From NCBI GenBank assembly GCA_947481635.1, contig CANKHJ010000007.1:1-54102 (forward strand): a stretch of 54,102 nucleotides of DNA, read 5' to 3'. Positions 10,005-19,248 of this stretch are shown piece after piece. This DNA comes from Bradyrhizobiaceae bacterium. GTDB lineage: Bacteria; Pseudomonadota; Alphaproteobacteria; Rhizobiales; Xanthobacteraceae. The notes under the pieces were generated by a model, which had not been told where the DNA came from, did no database searches, and saw only the letters and a program-made list of their open reading frames with translations. The position numbers and the translations under genes are program-made. Position 1 is the first letter of the stretch, and each line of letters opens with the position of its first letter.

Positions 10005-10026
10005 GATGCCGGACGCTCGAGCGGAG

Positions 10027-12564
10027 CTAGAAACCCTTGAGCAGCCGGTCGAGATAATCGAGCTCGAGTTGCGGGCGGAAGCTCTCACCAAAGCGGCGGC
10101 GCAGTTCCTCGAGGATGCGGCGTGCGCGCTGCACGTCGATCTCGCCGGGCACCTTCACCGTGACGTCGTCGCCATAGTCGCGCCCGCGCAGCGGACGGCC
10201 GAGCGGATCGGTATCGCGATCGGCGCGCGGCTGGCCCAGTCGCCCGGGCTGACCCGGCCCTGGTCCTTGGCCTGGACCCTGACCCTGCTGCATCGCCTGC
10301 GCCATGCCCTGCGCGCCACGGCGCAACGCTTCCAGGGCCTTGCCTTGCGAGCCGACAGCGCCGTCGGCGTTGCCTTCGCCGAGTTGGCCCTCCGCCTCGC
10401 CCATCGACTCGCCGGCCTCGCCGAGTTGATCCATCTGCTGCTGGCCCTGCCCCTGACCCATGCCCTTCTGACGCAATTGCTCGAGCAGCTTCTTGAGCTG
10501 ATCCTTCAGCGCCTGCTGGTCCTGCTTCAGGTCGCCCATCTGCTGGTTCTGGTCGCCACGCTGGCCGCGCTGCCGGTCGCGGCGCTGGTCCTGGCCTTGC
10601 TGGAATGTCTTGTCGCGCAATTGTTGCTGCTTCCGGATCATGTCGCCGAGCTGATCCAGCGCCTGCATCATGTCGTCGTCCATGTCGCCGTCCTGACCCG
10701 GACGCGCGGCCTGCAGATTGTCCATCATCTGCTGCAGTTGCTGCAGCAATTGCTTCGCGGCGTCCTTGGCGCCGGACCGCGCCATGCGCTCCAGCCGGTC
10801 CATCATGCTCTTGAGGTCCTGCTGGCTCAGCATCCGCGCATTGGGATCGAGCGGCCGCGCCATCTGCGGATTCTGCTTCATCTGCTCGGCCAGCGCCTGC
10901 ATGAACTTGTCCATGGCGGCACGCAGCTGATCCATCAGCCGCTTGAGTTCTTCGTCGGTCGCGCCGCGATCCAGCGCCTCGCGCAACGCATCCTGCGCGG
11001 CGCGCAGCGACTTCTCGGCATCCGACATGTTGCCGTCTTCGATCGCGACAGCCATTTGCCACAGCCGCGAGACCACTTCACGCAGGTCGTCGTCGCTCCT
11101 GGCACGGCTGAGCTGCCAGAAGATCGAACGCAGGCCGAGATAGACGCCGCTCTCGGTCGCGAAGCGCTCCGGCGCGATCGCAAGCGCGTCGAGCGCGACC
11201 AGCACCTGATCGCGATTATCGGCATCGAGCGCGAGGTCGCGCCGCTGCTCGATCAACGACCGCGCCACCGGATTGGCGAACGGGCGCTGCGGCATCTGCA
11301 TCTCGAACGGCGCGCTGCGGCCTTCGTTGCCGGCCTCGTCGCGCGCGGTCAGCGTCAGGCCGACATCGGTGCCGGCCCACGGATGTTCGGTGAGATCCTT
11401 GAGCATCTCGGCCGCGCCCTGACGCGTGCGCGCCTGGGGCAATGTCAGCGCGAAATTCGGCGCCTCATAGAGCGGACGCGGGGTGCGCGCAGCCGGCTTC
11501 TCGGGCGCCTTGAGCGTGAAGATCGCTTGCGCTTCGGCCACGCCGTAATCGTCCTCGACCTTGTAGCCGAGCTTGAGCGTGCCGCGTCCCTGCTCCTCCG
11601 GATCCTTGGAGAGCTGGATGGTCGGCGCGCGATCCGGCACCGCGGCGAAATTCCATGTGAGATCGCCGACGCTCAGACCGCGCAACGTCGCGCTGCCGGT
11701 ATCGGTGATCGCGAAGCGGCGCTCCTGCGTGCCGCTGGCGACCGGCGCCGGCGCGGCGGCGGTCGAATCCGCAAGGCCGCCCGCGGTGGCAATGTCGAGC
11801 TTCACGTCGCCGGTCGAACGGATCACCAGCACGCTGCCACTCGGCACCGTGGTGATGCCGGCATGATGCGCGGTCTCGCCGGGCCGCAATCCCGGCAGCA
11901 TCACCGGCGGCCGGCCGGTATAAGCCGGCGGACTCACCCAGGCATCGACGCGGAAATTCGCGGGCGTGATGACGCCGCGCCAATCGAAGGCAGCGGTGAT
12001 GCGGCGGTCGCGCTCGCCGGCGGCGGCGAAGAAAGTGGCCACCACTGCGATGGCGACCAGCGCGCGCAGCGCAAACGGATCGCGCGCCGCCAATAGCGGA
12101 CGCGGCAGGCCAGCGCGCAGATTATGCGCGGCGAGTAGCGCGCGTTCGACATGGGCGCGCCACAACGCCTCCGAGACCGGATCGCTTGAGGTCAGCGCCA
12201 ATTCGTCGGCCATCGTCGTTGCCGGCCGATGCGGCAGGCCGGACCCGCGATCGAGCCGGCGCAGCCCCTCCGCGTCACGCGGAACGCGCAGTCGCAGCAA
12301 GGGATAGAACGAAGCCAGGAGCAGCAGCCCGAACAGCGCCAGGCCGACGAGGCGCGCCAGCGGCGGCAGCCAGAGCCAGACGCCGAGCCACGACACCGCC
12401 AGGAACAGGCCGACCGACGTCGCCACGGCGGCCAAAGCGGGCCAGAGCCGCTCCCACAGGATGCTCCAGCGCGCACGGGATACCGCGCGCCCAAGCATGG
12501 CACCCTCGGGCCGGTCTTGCGTCCGGTCAGGCGTCGAAGCAGCGTCCACAGGGCGGTCGGTCAA
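10027..12564 (-). CDS. TIGR02302/DUF4175-family membrane protein
   Basis: Large alphaproteobacterial protein of unknown function. I start it at the TTG at 12564, which has GGAGA about seven bases ahead; a TTG 15 bases further upstream is also possible. The 845 residues comprise two N-terminal membrane helices (about 35-85), a third (about 145-165), an Ig-like/extracellular region (about 180-370), a helical region, and a long low-complexity Gln/Met/Gly/Asp-rich coiled stretch (about 560-790). It is the last gene of the argH-lipoprotein-lysA-TIGR02302 leftward series, an order that is conserved in the group. Role in the envelope is inferred from topology only. Confidence 0.88.
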   Translation of the reverse strand: MTDRPVDAASTPDRTQDRPEGAMLGRAVSRARWSILWERLWPALAAVATSVGLFLAVSWLGVWLWLPPLARLVGLALFGLLLLASFYPLLRLRVPRDAEGLRRLDRGSGLPHRPATTMADELALTSSDPVSEALWRAHVERALLAAHNLRAGLPRPLLAARDPFALRALVAIAVVATFFAAAGERDRRITAAFDWRGVITPANFRVDAWVSPPAYTGRPPVMLPGLRPGETAHHAGITTVPSGSVLVIRSTGDVKLDIATAGGLADSTAAAPAPVASGTQERRFAITDTGSATLRGLSVGDLTWNFAAVPDRAPTIQLSKDPEEQGRGTLKLGYKVEDDYGVAEAQAIFTLKAPEKPAARTPRPLYEAPNFALTLPQARTRQGAAEMLKDLTEHPWAGTDVGLTLTARDEAGNEGRSAPFEMQMPQRPFANPVARSLIEQRRDLALDADNRDQVLVALDALAIAPERFATESGVYLGLRSIFWQLSRARSDDDLREVVSRLWQMAVAIEDGNMSDAEKSLRAAQDALREALDRGATDEELKRLMDQLRAAMDKFMQALAEQMKQNPQMARPLDPNARMLSQQDLKSMMDRLERMARSGAKDAAKQLLQQLQQMMDNLQAARPGQDGDMDDDMMQALDQLGDMIRKQQQLRDKTFQQGQDQRRDRQRGQRGDQNQQMGDLKQDQQALKDQLKKLLEQLRQKGMGQGQGQQQMDQLGEAGESMGEAEGQLGEGNADGAVGSQGKALEALRRGAQGMAQAMQQGQGPGQGPGPGQPGRLGQPRADRDTDPLGRPLRGRDYGDDVTVKVPGEIDVQRARRILEELRRRFGESFRPQLELDYLDRLLKGF

Positions 12565-12681
12565 AAGGGCTCTCCGCAAAGAGAATCCACGGGATCGCGA
12601 TATCCTAACACGCGATCAGAGCTGTACCAGCGGGCAAAACCAAGGCACCGGCGATCAAAACACCGGCACCGGGATAACGCG

Positions 12682-13944
12682 CTACCACGGCGGCAGGCGG
12701 TCCAGCGCGATCAGGTCCTTGACCTCGACACGCGGGCGCACCAGGGCCCATTCCGCCTCGCGCACAAGCACTTCCGGCACCAGGGGCCGGGTATTGTAGG
12801 TGCCGGCCTGCACCGCGCCATAGGCCCCCGCCGTCATCACCGCGAGCAGGTCGCCCGGCTTCGGTGCAGGCATGTCGCGGTCCAGCGCCAGGAAATCACC
12901 GGATTCGCAGACCGGGCCGACCACATCGGCGCGGATGCGGCGGGCGCCGGCGGGCGGTGCCTGGACCGGGCGCACCTCGTGATAGGCCTCGTAAAGCGTC
13001 GGCCGGATCAAGTCGTTCATGGCGGCATCGACGACCACGAAATCCTTCGCCTCGCCGTGCTTCACCAGCAGCACCTGCGTAACCAGGATGCCGGCATTGC
13101 CGACCAGCAGGCGCCCAGGCTCGAAGATCAGCATGCAATCGAGTGCGCGGGTGGCGCGCTTGACCACTTCGGCATAGGCGTCCGGATGCGGCGGCGGCTC
13201 GTTGTCGTCGCGATACGGAATGCCGAGGCCGCCGCCGAGATCGACATGGCTGATCTCGTGGCCATCGGCGCGCAGCGTGCGCACGAAGTCCGACAGCAGA
13301 TCGAACGCGGTGCCGAATGGTCCGAGCTCGGTGATCTGGCTGCCGATATGCATGTCGACGCCGGAGACCTTGATGCCGGGCAGGCGCGCGGCCCGCGCGT
13401 AGACCTCGCGCGCGCGGCTGATCGGAATGCCGAACTTGTTCTCGGCCTTGCCGGTTGCGATCTTGGCGTGGGTCTTCGGATCGACGTCGGGATTCACGCG
13501 CAACGAAACATGCGCGATGCGGCCCTTCGCCTTCGCGATCGAAGACACCAATTCCAGTTCCGGCTCCGACTCGACATTGATGCAAAAGATATTTTCATCG
13601 AGCGCGAGCGCGAGTTCGGAAGCGGTCTTGCCGACGCCGGAGAACATGATCTTCTCGGGCGGAATGCCGGCGGCGCGGGCGCGCATCAATTCGCCGGCGG
13701 AAACCACGTCGGCGCCGGCGCCGAGGCGCGCCAGCGTGCGAATCACCGCCTGGTTGGAATTCGCCTTCATCGCGTAGCAGACCAGCGCGCGCGTATCGGC
13801 GAAAGCGGCGGCGAAGACGCGATAATGACGCTCCAATGTCGCGGTCGAATAGCAATAAAACGGCGTGCCTACAGCGGCCGCGAGATCGACGAGATTGACC
13901 GCCTCGGCGTGCATCACGCCGTCGCGATAATCGAAATGATGCAT
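12682..13944 (-). CDS. lysA: diaminopimelate decarboxylase
   Basis: PLP enzyme that decarboxylates meso-diaminopimelate to lysine, the last step of lysine synthesis. The 420-residue protein shows the PLP-binding lysine in CYAMKANSN (Lys60), HIGSQI, the glycine-rich phosphate loop GGGLGIPY, EPGRLLVGNAG and the catalytic cysteine motif VCESGDF near residue 345. It is full length. The lipoprotein gene lies 19 bases upstream and the two are probably co-transcribed. Confidence 0.95.
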   Translation of the reverse strand: MHHFDYRDGVMHAEAVNLVDLAAAVGTPFYCYSTATLERHYRVFAAAFADTRALVCYAMKANSNQAVIRTLARLGAGADVVSAGELMRARAAGIPPEKIMFSGVGKTASELALALDENIFCINVESEPELELVSSIAKAKGRIAHVSLRVNPDVDPKTHAKIATGKAENKFGIPISRAREVYARAARLPGIKVSGVDMHIGSQITELGPFGTAFDLLSDFVRTLRADGHEISHVDLGGGLGIPYRDDNEPPPHPDAYAEVVKRATRALDCMLIFEPGRLLVGNAGILVTQVLLVKHGEAKDFVVVDAAMNDLIRPTLYEAYHEVRPVQAPPAGARRIRADVVGPVCESGDFLALDRDMPAPKPGDLLAVMTAGAYGAVQAGTYNTRPLVPEVLVREAEWALVRPRVEVKDLIALDRLPPW

Positions 13945-13963
13945 GGAGACTAAAGCCTTCGGC

Positions 13964-14209
13964 TCAGTTCAGCAGCCAGTCGAGGAAGAACGCCTTCTTC
14001 TCTCCCTTCGGCGCCAACGGATTGCCCGCCGCGTCATAGAGCTGTTCCTGAGGCGGGGCAGCCGGCGCGCCTTGAGCGCCGGGCGCGCCTTGAATCTGCG
14101 CGCTGGGCGGCGCATCGAGCGGCCCTTTGCGCCCGCAGGCGGACAGGCCAAGCGCGGCGACAAGCAGGCCGGCCAGGGCAAGACGGGCAAAGCGGCGGTC
14201 GGTCGGCAT
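13964..14209 (-). CDS. small LptM-like lipoprotein
   Basis: An 81-residue lipoprotein (start at ATG 14209; a GTG or ATG three codons earlier is also open). The signal peptide ends in the lipobox LSAC with lipidated Cys25, followed by GRKGPLDAPP, the hallmark of the small LPAM_2/LptM lipoproteins that sit beside lysA in many proteobacteria. In enterobacteria LptM assists disulfide formation in the LptD lipopolysaccharide translocon; that role here is inferred. The C-terminus FFLDWLLN is conserved in alphaproteobacterial versions. Confidence 0.82.
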   Translation of the reverse strand: MPTDRRFARLALAGLLVAALGLSACGRKGPLDAPPSAQIQGAPGAQGAPAAPPQEQLYDAAGNPLAPKGEKKAFFLDWLLN

Positions 14210-14282
14210 CACGAGCATTCTCCGGAATCGTCGTCACTCTAGCAGATCGCAGCCGAGGCGCGAACGCCCCGAATTCGCTCTC

Positions 14283-15662
14283 CTATTTCAACAGCTTCAG
14301 CCAGCGCTCGGCCTCGCGCCGGACGTTGTCCGGTGCGGTGCCGCCCTGGCTGACGCGGCCTTTGACGGAATTGTCGACCGACAGGCCGGCGCGCACCGCC
14401 TCGGTAATGCGCGGCTCGATCGCCTGCATCGCTGCGAGCGGCATCTCGTGCAGCAGCAGGTTTTTCTCCGAGGCGCTCGCGACGATGCGGCCGGTGATGT
14501 GATGCGCTTCGCGGAACGGCAGCTTCAATTCGCGCACCAGCCAATCGGCGAGATCGGTGGCGGTCGAATAGCCGTCACCGGCGGCCGCGCGCATCCGCGC
14601 CTTGTCCGGCTCCAGATCGCGCACCATGCCGGCCATCGCGGCGATGCAGAGCGACAGCGCATGGATCGCATCCATCGCGCCTTCCTTGTCCTCCTGCATG
14701 TCCTTGGCATAGGCGAGCGGCAGGCCTTTCATCACGATCAGCAGCGCGGTCAACGCCCCGACGATGCGGCCGGTCTTGGCGCGCACCAATTCGGCCGCGT
14801 CGGGATTGCGCTTCTGCGGCATGATCGAGGATCCGGTGGTGAACTTGTCGGAAAGCTTCACCAGCCCGGCGAGCGGCGAAGTCCAGATCACGATCTCCTC
14901 GGCAAAGCGCGACAGATGCATCGCCGTAATTGACGCCGCTGCCAGCGCTTCGAGCACGAAGTCGCGGTCGGACACGGCATCGATGGAATTCGCCATCGGC
15001 CGGTCGAAGCCGAGCGCCAGCGCGGTCATCTCGCGGTCGATCGGAAACCCGGTGCCTGCCAGCGCCGCCGCGCCGAGCGGCGATTCATTCGCGCGCAGGC
15101 GCGCATCCTTGAAACGGCCGCGGTCGCGCGCCGCCATCTCGACATAGGCAAGCAGGTGATGTCCGAAGGTCACCGGCTGCGCGGTCTGCAGATGCGTGAA
15201 GCCCGGCATCACCGTGCCGGCATGCGCGAAGGCCTTTTCGGCCAAAGCCTTCTGGTAATCGGCCAGCGCCAGGTCGAGCGCGTCGACCGAGGCGCGCATC
15301 CAGAGCCGGAAATCGGTCGCGACCTGGTCGTTGCGCGAGCGCGCGGTATGCAGCCGTCCGGCCGCCGGGCCGACCAGTTCGCTGAGCCGGCTTTCGACGT
15401 TCATATGGATGTCTTCGAGCGCGCGGCGGAACTCAAGCTTGCCGCTCTCGATCTCTGACAGGATCGTGTCCAGGCCTTGCGAAATTTTACTCGCATCGTC
15501 CGCCGTGATGATGCCTTGTTGGGCGAGCATTGCGGCATGCGCCTTGGACGCCTGGATATCCTGGCGGTAAAGGTGCCGGTCGAAGTCGATCGACGCGTTG
15601 ATCTCCTCCATGATGGCGTCGGGGCCGGAAGCGAAACGTCCGCCCCACATCTTATTGCTCAT
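14283..15662 (-). CDS. argH: argininosuccinate lyase
   Basis: Cleaves argininosuccinate to arginine and fumarate, the last step of arginine synthesis. The 459-residue protein shows MWGGRF at the start and the fumarase/aspartase signature [13 protein letters not shown] chose the ATG at 15662 because [13 protein letters not shown] is the normal N-terminus. That ATG overlaps the start codon of the divergent tlpA gene by two bases (CATG, 15660-15663), so the promoter and ribosome-binding site of each gene must lie inside the coding region of the other. Confidence 0.95.
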   Translation of the reverse strand: MSNKMWGGRFASGPDAIMEEINASIDFDRHLYRQDIQASKAHAAMLAQQGIITADDASKISQGLDTILSEIESGKLEFRRALEDIHMNVESRLSELVGPAAGRLHTARSRNDQVATDFRLWMRASVDALDLALADYQKALAEKAFAHAGTVMPGFTHLQTAQPVTFGHHLLAYVEMAARDRGRFKDARLRANESPLGAAALAGTGFPIDREMTALALGFDRPMANSIDAVSDRDFVLEALAAASITAMHLSRFAEEIVIWTSPLAGLVKLSDKFTTGSSIMPQKRNPDAAELVRAKTGRIVGALTALLIVMKGLPLAYAKDMQEDKEGAMDAIHALSLCIAAMAGMVRDLEPDKARMRAAAGDGYSTATDLADWLVRELKLPFREAHHITGRIVASASEKNLLLHEMPLAAMQAIEPRITEAVRAGLSVDNSVKGRVSQGGTAPDNVRREAERWLKLLK

Positions 15663-16350
15663 GACAGAATCACCTGAAGCACCGGACCGATCCCCCCACG
15701 CCCAGCCCATGCCGGACGCGCGCAAGCCTCGCCGGACGCTGATCGCGGCCTGTGTGGTGGCCGGCGCCCTGATTGGAACAGCCGGGGTATACGGGATCGG
15801 CCGGTTTCAAAGCAATCCGGACATTTCAGCCTGCGCCGCGGCGCAGGCGCTGGCCAAGCGGATCGCCCCCTTGATCCGCGGTGAAGTGGCGGCGGTGACC
15901 CCCGCGGCCAGCCCACTCCGAGTGCCGGATCTGGCGTTCCGCGACGCCTCGGGCGCCGAAAAGCACCTCTCCGACTGGCGTGGACGCACCGTGCTGCTGA
16001 ATCTCTGGGCCACCTGGTGCGTGCCCTGCCGCCAGGAAATGCCGGCGCTCGACGCGCTCCAGGCCAAGCTCGGCGGCGCGGATTTCGAGGTGGTCGCGAT
16101 CAATATCGACACCCGCGACCCGCAGAAGCCCAAGGCCTGGTTCGACGAGGTCGGCTTGAAACGGCTCGGCTTCTACACCGATACCAGCGCCAAGGTGTTC
16201 ACCGACCTGAAGATGATCGGGCGCGCCTTCGGGATGCCGACCACCCTGATGATCGATCCGGCCGGCTGCGAGATCGGCACCATCGCCGGACCGGCGGAAT
16301 GGGCGAGCGAGGACGCGACCAGACTGGTCACCGCGGCGCTGGGGAAATAA
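15661..16350 (+). CDS. tlpA: membrane-anchored thiol:disulfide interchange protein TlpA
   Basis: Periplasmic thioredoxin-like reductase, known in Bradyrhizobium to be needed for cytochrome aa3 biogenesis by reducing copper-site cysteines. The 229-residue protein has one N-terminal anchor (about 26-46), the active site WCVPC (Cys120, Cys123) and two further cysteines (Cys58, Cys203) matching the second structural disulfide of TlpA. The sequence ends like Bradyrhizobium TlpA ([16 protein letters not shown]). Start codon overlaps argH; the last 23 bases overlap the 3' end of the convergent gene at 16328. Confidence 0.92.
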   Translation: MTESPEAPDRSPHAQPMPDARKPRRTLIAACVVAGALIGTAGVYGIGRFQSNPDISACAAAQALAKRIAPLIRGEVAAVTPAASPLRVPDLAFRDASGAEKHLSDWRGRTVLLNLWATWCVPCRQEMPALDALQAKLGGADFEVVAINIDTRDPQKPKAWFDEVGLKRLGFYTDTSAKVFTDLKMIGRAFGMPTTLMIDPAGCEIGTIAGPAEWASEDATRLVTAALGK

Positions 16351-17176
16351 CCTCACCGCGTATCGGCGGCTCAAACCGATCGACGTCGAGCGAGAATGAC
16401 GGCTTGCCACCAGGCATATCGTCGATGGTGAATTGCTCGACCACGCCTGGCCGCGCCACCCACAGCGTGCCGATTGAATCCCACGTCACCCAGCTCGCCC
16501 CCGCGACGATCCCCGGAAAATCCGGAAGCGAGAAGACGTATTGTTCCCCGTGTTCGTAGCCCAGATAATGCACCTGCAATTCCGGATGCGCAGGCGAAGG
16601 CCGTTTGGCCCAGCCGCCATCGCCAACGTCGACGGTCGGGTCTTCCGGGTCGGCGAAGGTCTCTTGCGGTCCGGCGTTGTCGCTGATGCGGACGAAGCCA
16701 TCGCCCTCGAACCCCTGCTCGACCATGCCGCTGTCCTCACTGAGCGCACAGGCCAAGGGCCCGGAGACCACCTTGAAGGGAATGTCCGGTTCGGCGACGG
16801 CGTGCCCGGTAGGCTCTTGCCAGCCATTGGTGACCAGAACGTCGCGGCTGGCGAAATGGCCGCCACCCCAGTTGATTCCGATGGTCTTGCCATCCACCAG
16901 CGTCTTCAACCATGGCAGGCGGCAAAGCCCGCTCCACGTGGTGTAAGCGTGTTGTCCGACCGCCATGTAAACCATGTATTTGCCGTCGAACGAGACATCG
17001 CATTTCATCACGTGCAGGACGCCGCGAAACCACGACCCTTCCACGACCTCATGCGTCGCCGCGTTAATGGTCACGACATGAAACAGCTTGGCGCGTTTGC
17101 GCTGCAGCACGACGATGACCGGCGCCTCTTTCGCTGCCAGCAGGTGAATGCGTGACGGGACGTATTTTATGGCCAT
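16328..17176 (-). CDS. protein of unknown function
   Basis: A 282-residue soluble-looking protein with no signal peptide and no recognised domain. It is rich in Gly, Trp, Asp and Pro and contains repeated short beta-like stretches (YMVYMAVGQHAYTTWSG, INWGGGHFASRDVLVTNGW, VTWDSIGTLWVARPGVV), which suggest a beta-propeller or similar all-beta fold; this is inference. Its start is an ATG at 17176. It overlaps the end of tlpA by 23 bases and is divergent from the EamA gene at 17321. Composition is less GC-biased than its neighbours in places, so recent acquisition is possible. Confidence 0.7.
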   Translation of the reverse strand: MAIKYVPSRIHLLAAKEAPVIVVLQRKRAKLFHVVTINAATHEVVEGSWFRGVLHVMKCDVSFDGKYMVYMAVGQHAYTTWSGLCRLPWLKTLVDGKTIGINWGGGHFASRDVLVTNGWQEPTGHAVAEPDIPFKVVSGPLACALSEDSGMVEQGFEGDGFVRISDNAGPQETFADPEDPTVDVGDGGWAKRPSPAHPELQVHYLGYEHGEQYVFSLPDFPGIVAGASWVTWDSIGTLWVARPGVVEQFTIDDMPGGKPSFSLDVDRFEPPIRGEVISPAPR

Positions 17177-17320
17177 GGGAATCTGCGCCGGAATCTCGGA
17201 CCTTGCCTGACAATCCTATCGGGACGCATGCATGGCAGTCATCCGCCGCAAAAAGACTCCTGCCAGGCGCGCCGTGATAGTCAGCGTCATCGACTCGGCC
17301 GGTTGCGCCGCGGGGGATCG

Positions 17321-18256
17321 ATGACGACCATGACGGGGGCGGCAAAGCCATCGATCTCCCTCACCGATTGGGGACTGATGCTCGCGCTCTCGGTGTTCTG
17401 GGGCGTCTCGTTCGTCTTCGCCAAGGTTGCGGTGGCCGAGGTCCCGCCGATCACGGTCTCCTTCATCCGCATCATCGGCGCGGCGCTGCTGCTCTGGATG
17501 GTGATGCTGGCCACGGGCTTGCGGCTGCCCCGCGACATCGCGACCTGGAAGGCGTTTGTGCCGCTGTCGCTGTTCAACAACGTGATCCCGTTCACGGCGA
17601 TGTATTGGGCGCAGCTTCACATCCCGAGTGGACTGGGTGCGATCCTGAACGCGACAACACCATTCTTCGGCGTGATGTTCACCGCGCTGTTGACGAGGGA
17701 TGACCGGATCTCGACAGACCGGCTGGTTGGACTGATCATCGGCTTCACCGGCGTGGTCGTGATGATCGGTCCGGACCTTCTCAGCCAGATCGGTATCGAC
17801 GTGCTCGCACAGGGCGCGGCGCTGCTGGCCGCCCTGTGCTTCGCCTTTGCCGCCATCTCGGGACGCAGATTCTCCGGCGTCCCGCCGGTGACTGTCGCCA
17901 CCGGCCAACTCATTCTCTCATGCTTCATCCTGGCGCCGGCATCGCTGCTGGTGGATTCCCCATGGACATTGCCGGCGCCCTCCTGGAACGCGATCTGGGC
18001 GATCGTGGTGCTGACCGTGTTTTCGACCGCGCTGGCCTACCTGCTGTTCTTCACGATCATTGCCCGGATCGGCGCAACCAGCGTGCTGCTGGTGACCTTC
18101 GTCCAGCCGCTATGGGCCGTCACCCTGGGCGCGTTGATGCTCGGCGAAATTCTGTCGCCACCGCAACTCATCGGGATGATGGGAATCCTGATCGGCCTGG
18201 CCGCGATCGATGGTCGTCCGGCGCGTGCGATCCGCGATCTGTTTCGAAGAAATTAG
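17321..18256 (+). CDS. EamA/DMT-family transporter
   Basis: A 311-residue inner-membrane transporter of the drug/metabolite superfamily, with about ten predicted helices in two EamA repeats (residues 15-150 and 165-300). I chose the ATG at 17321, preceded by GGGGGA; a second ATG three codons later is possible and the longer open frame upstream is not protein-like. Substrate unknown. Its TAG stop and the TAA stop of the convergent hbd gene share the bases TTAG (18253-18256). Confidence 0.87.
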   Translation: MTTMTGAAKPSISLTDWGLMLALSVFWGVSFVFAKVAVAEVPPITVSFIRIIGAALLLWMVMLATGLRLPRDIATWKAFVPLSLFNNVIPFTAMYWAQLHIPSGLGAILNATTPFFGVMFTALLTRDDRISTDRLVGLIIGFTGVVVMIGPDLLSQIGIDVLAQGAALLAALCFAFAAISGRRFSGVPPVTVATGQLILSCFILAPASLLVDSPWTLPAPSWNAIWAIVVLTVFSTALAYLLFFTIIARIGATSVLLVTFVQPLWAVTLGALMLGEILSPPQLIGMMGILIGLAAIDGRPARAIRDLFRRN

Positions 18257-19131
18257 CGCGTCGGGACCGGCTTCTCGCCGCGATAATCGTAGAAGCCGCG
18301 TTGCGCCTTGCGGCCGAGCCAGCCGGCCTCGACATATTTCACCAGCAGCGGGCACGGCCGGTATTTCGAATCCGCGAGACCTTCATGCAGCACCTGCATC
18401 ACCGACAGGCAGGTATCGAGCCCGATGAAGTCGGCGAGTTCAAGCGGCCCCATCGGATGATGTGCGCCGAGTTTCATCGCGGTGTCGATCGCCTCGACCG
18501 AGCCGACGCCTTCGTACAGCGTATAGATCGCCTCGTTGATCATCGGCAGCAGGATGCGGTTGACGATGAAGGCGGGGAAATCCTCGGCCACGGCGATGGT
18601 CTTGCCGAGCTTGCTGACGAATTGCTTGGTGACCTCGAAGGTCGGATCGTCGGTCGCGATGCCGCGGATGATCTCGACCAGTTCCATCAACGGCACCGGA
18701 TTCATGAAGTGAATGCCGATGAAGCGCTCCGGCCGGTCGGTCGACGCGGCAAGGCGCGTGATCGAGATCGAGGAGGTATTGGTGCCGATGATCGCGTCGG
18801 GCTTCAACACGCTGCTGAGCTCGCCGAGGATCTTGCGCTTGACGTCTTCCTTCTCGGTGGCGGTCTCGATCACCAGATCGCAGTCGCTGAGATCGGCGAT
18901 GGTCTCCGCCGCCCCGATGCGCGACAGCGCGCCGTTGCGGTCGGCCTCGGTGATCAGCTTCTTGCCGACCTGGCGCGCCATGTTGCCGTGAACGGTTGCG
19001 ATGCCGCCCTTGATGCGTTCGGACGACACGTCGTTGAGCACGACATGATAGCCCGCAAGCGCGGCCACATGTGCGATGCCGCTGCCCATCTGGCCTGCGC
19101 CGATCACGCCAACTTTTTGAATGACAGCCAT
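18253..19131 (-). CDS. hbd: 3-hydroxybutyryl-CoA dehydrogenase
   Basis: NAD-dependent oxidation of 3-hydroxyacyl-CoA, a beta-oxidation or butanoate step. The 292-residue protein starts with the Rossmann motif GVIGAGQMGSGIA (about 7-19), has the NTSSISI segment, IGIHFMNPVPLM and the C-terminal dimerisation domain ending GFYDYRGEKP. I chose the ATG at 19131 with AGGA four bases ahead; the longer frame would run into a palindromic intergenic repeat. It follows etfBA on the same strand, consistent with a shared fatty-acid oxidation role. Confidence 0.93.
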   Translation of the reverse strand: MAVIQKVGVIGAGQMGSGIAHVAALAGYHVVLNDVSSERIKGGIATVHGNMARQVGKKLITEADRNGALSRIGAAETIADLSDCDLVIETATEKEDVKRKILGELSSVLKPDAIIGTNTSSISITRLAASTDRPERFIGIHFMNPVPLMELVEIIRGIATDDPTFEVTKQFVSKLGKTIAVAEDFPAFIVNRILLPMINEAIYTLYEGVGSVEAIDTAMKLGAHHPMGPLELADFIGLDTCLSVMQVLHEGLADSKYRPCPLLVKYVEAGWLGRKAQRGFYDYRGEKPVPTR

Positions 19132-19143
19132 TGATCCTGCCTG

Positions 19144-19190
19144 GAGCATGATCCCGAAAGCGGGAGCCGGTTTTCGGGAAAGTTCATGCC
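19144..19190. repeat. rhizobial palindromic intergenic repeat
   Basis: An imperfect palindrome beginning gagcatgatcccgaaa and ending in tttcgggaaagttcatgc, with arms around a GC-rich centre. The sequence closely resembles the short palindromic mosaic elements found in many copies between genes in Hyphomicrobiales. It sits between etfA and hbd, and could shape the mRNA between them. Confidence 0.75.
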
Positions 19191-19248
19191 TACCTAACGC
19201 GTCGTGCAGTGTTCTACGCCCAATGAGGCGGTCTTGTCAGCCCAACGC

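Noticed and set aside
12229-13953. 574-codon frame antisense to lysA
   Set aside because: Composition is the mirror of lysA (His/Arg/Asp-rich), it has no motif and lysA is unmistakable on the other strand.
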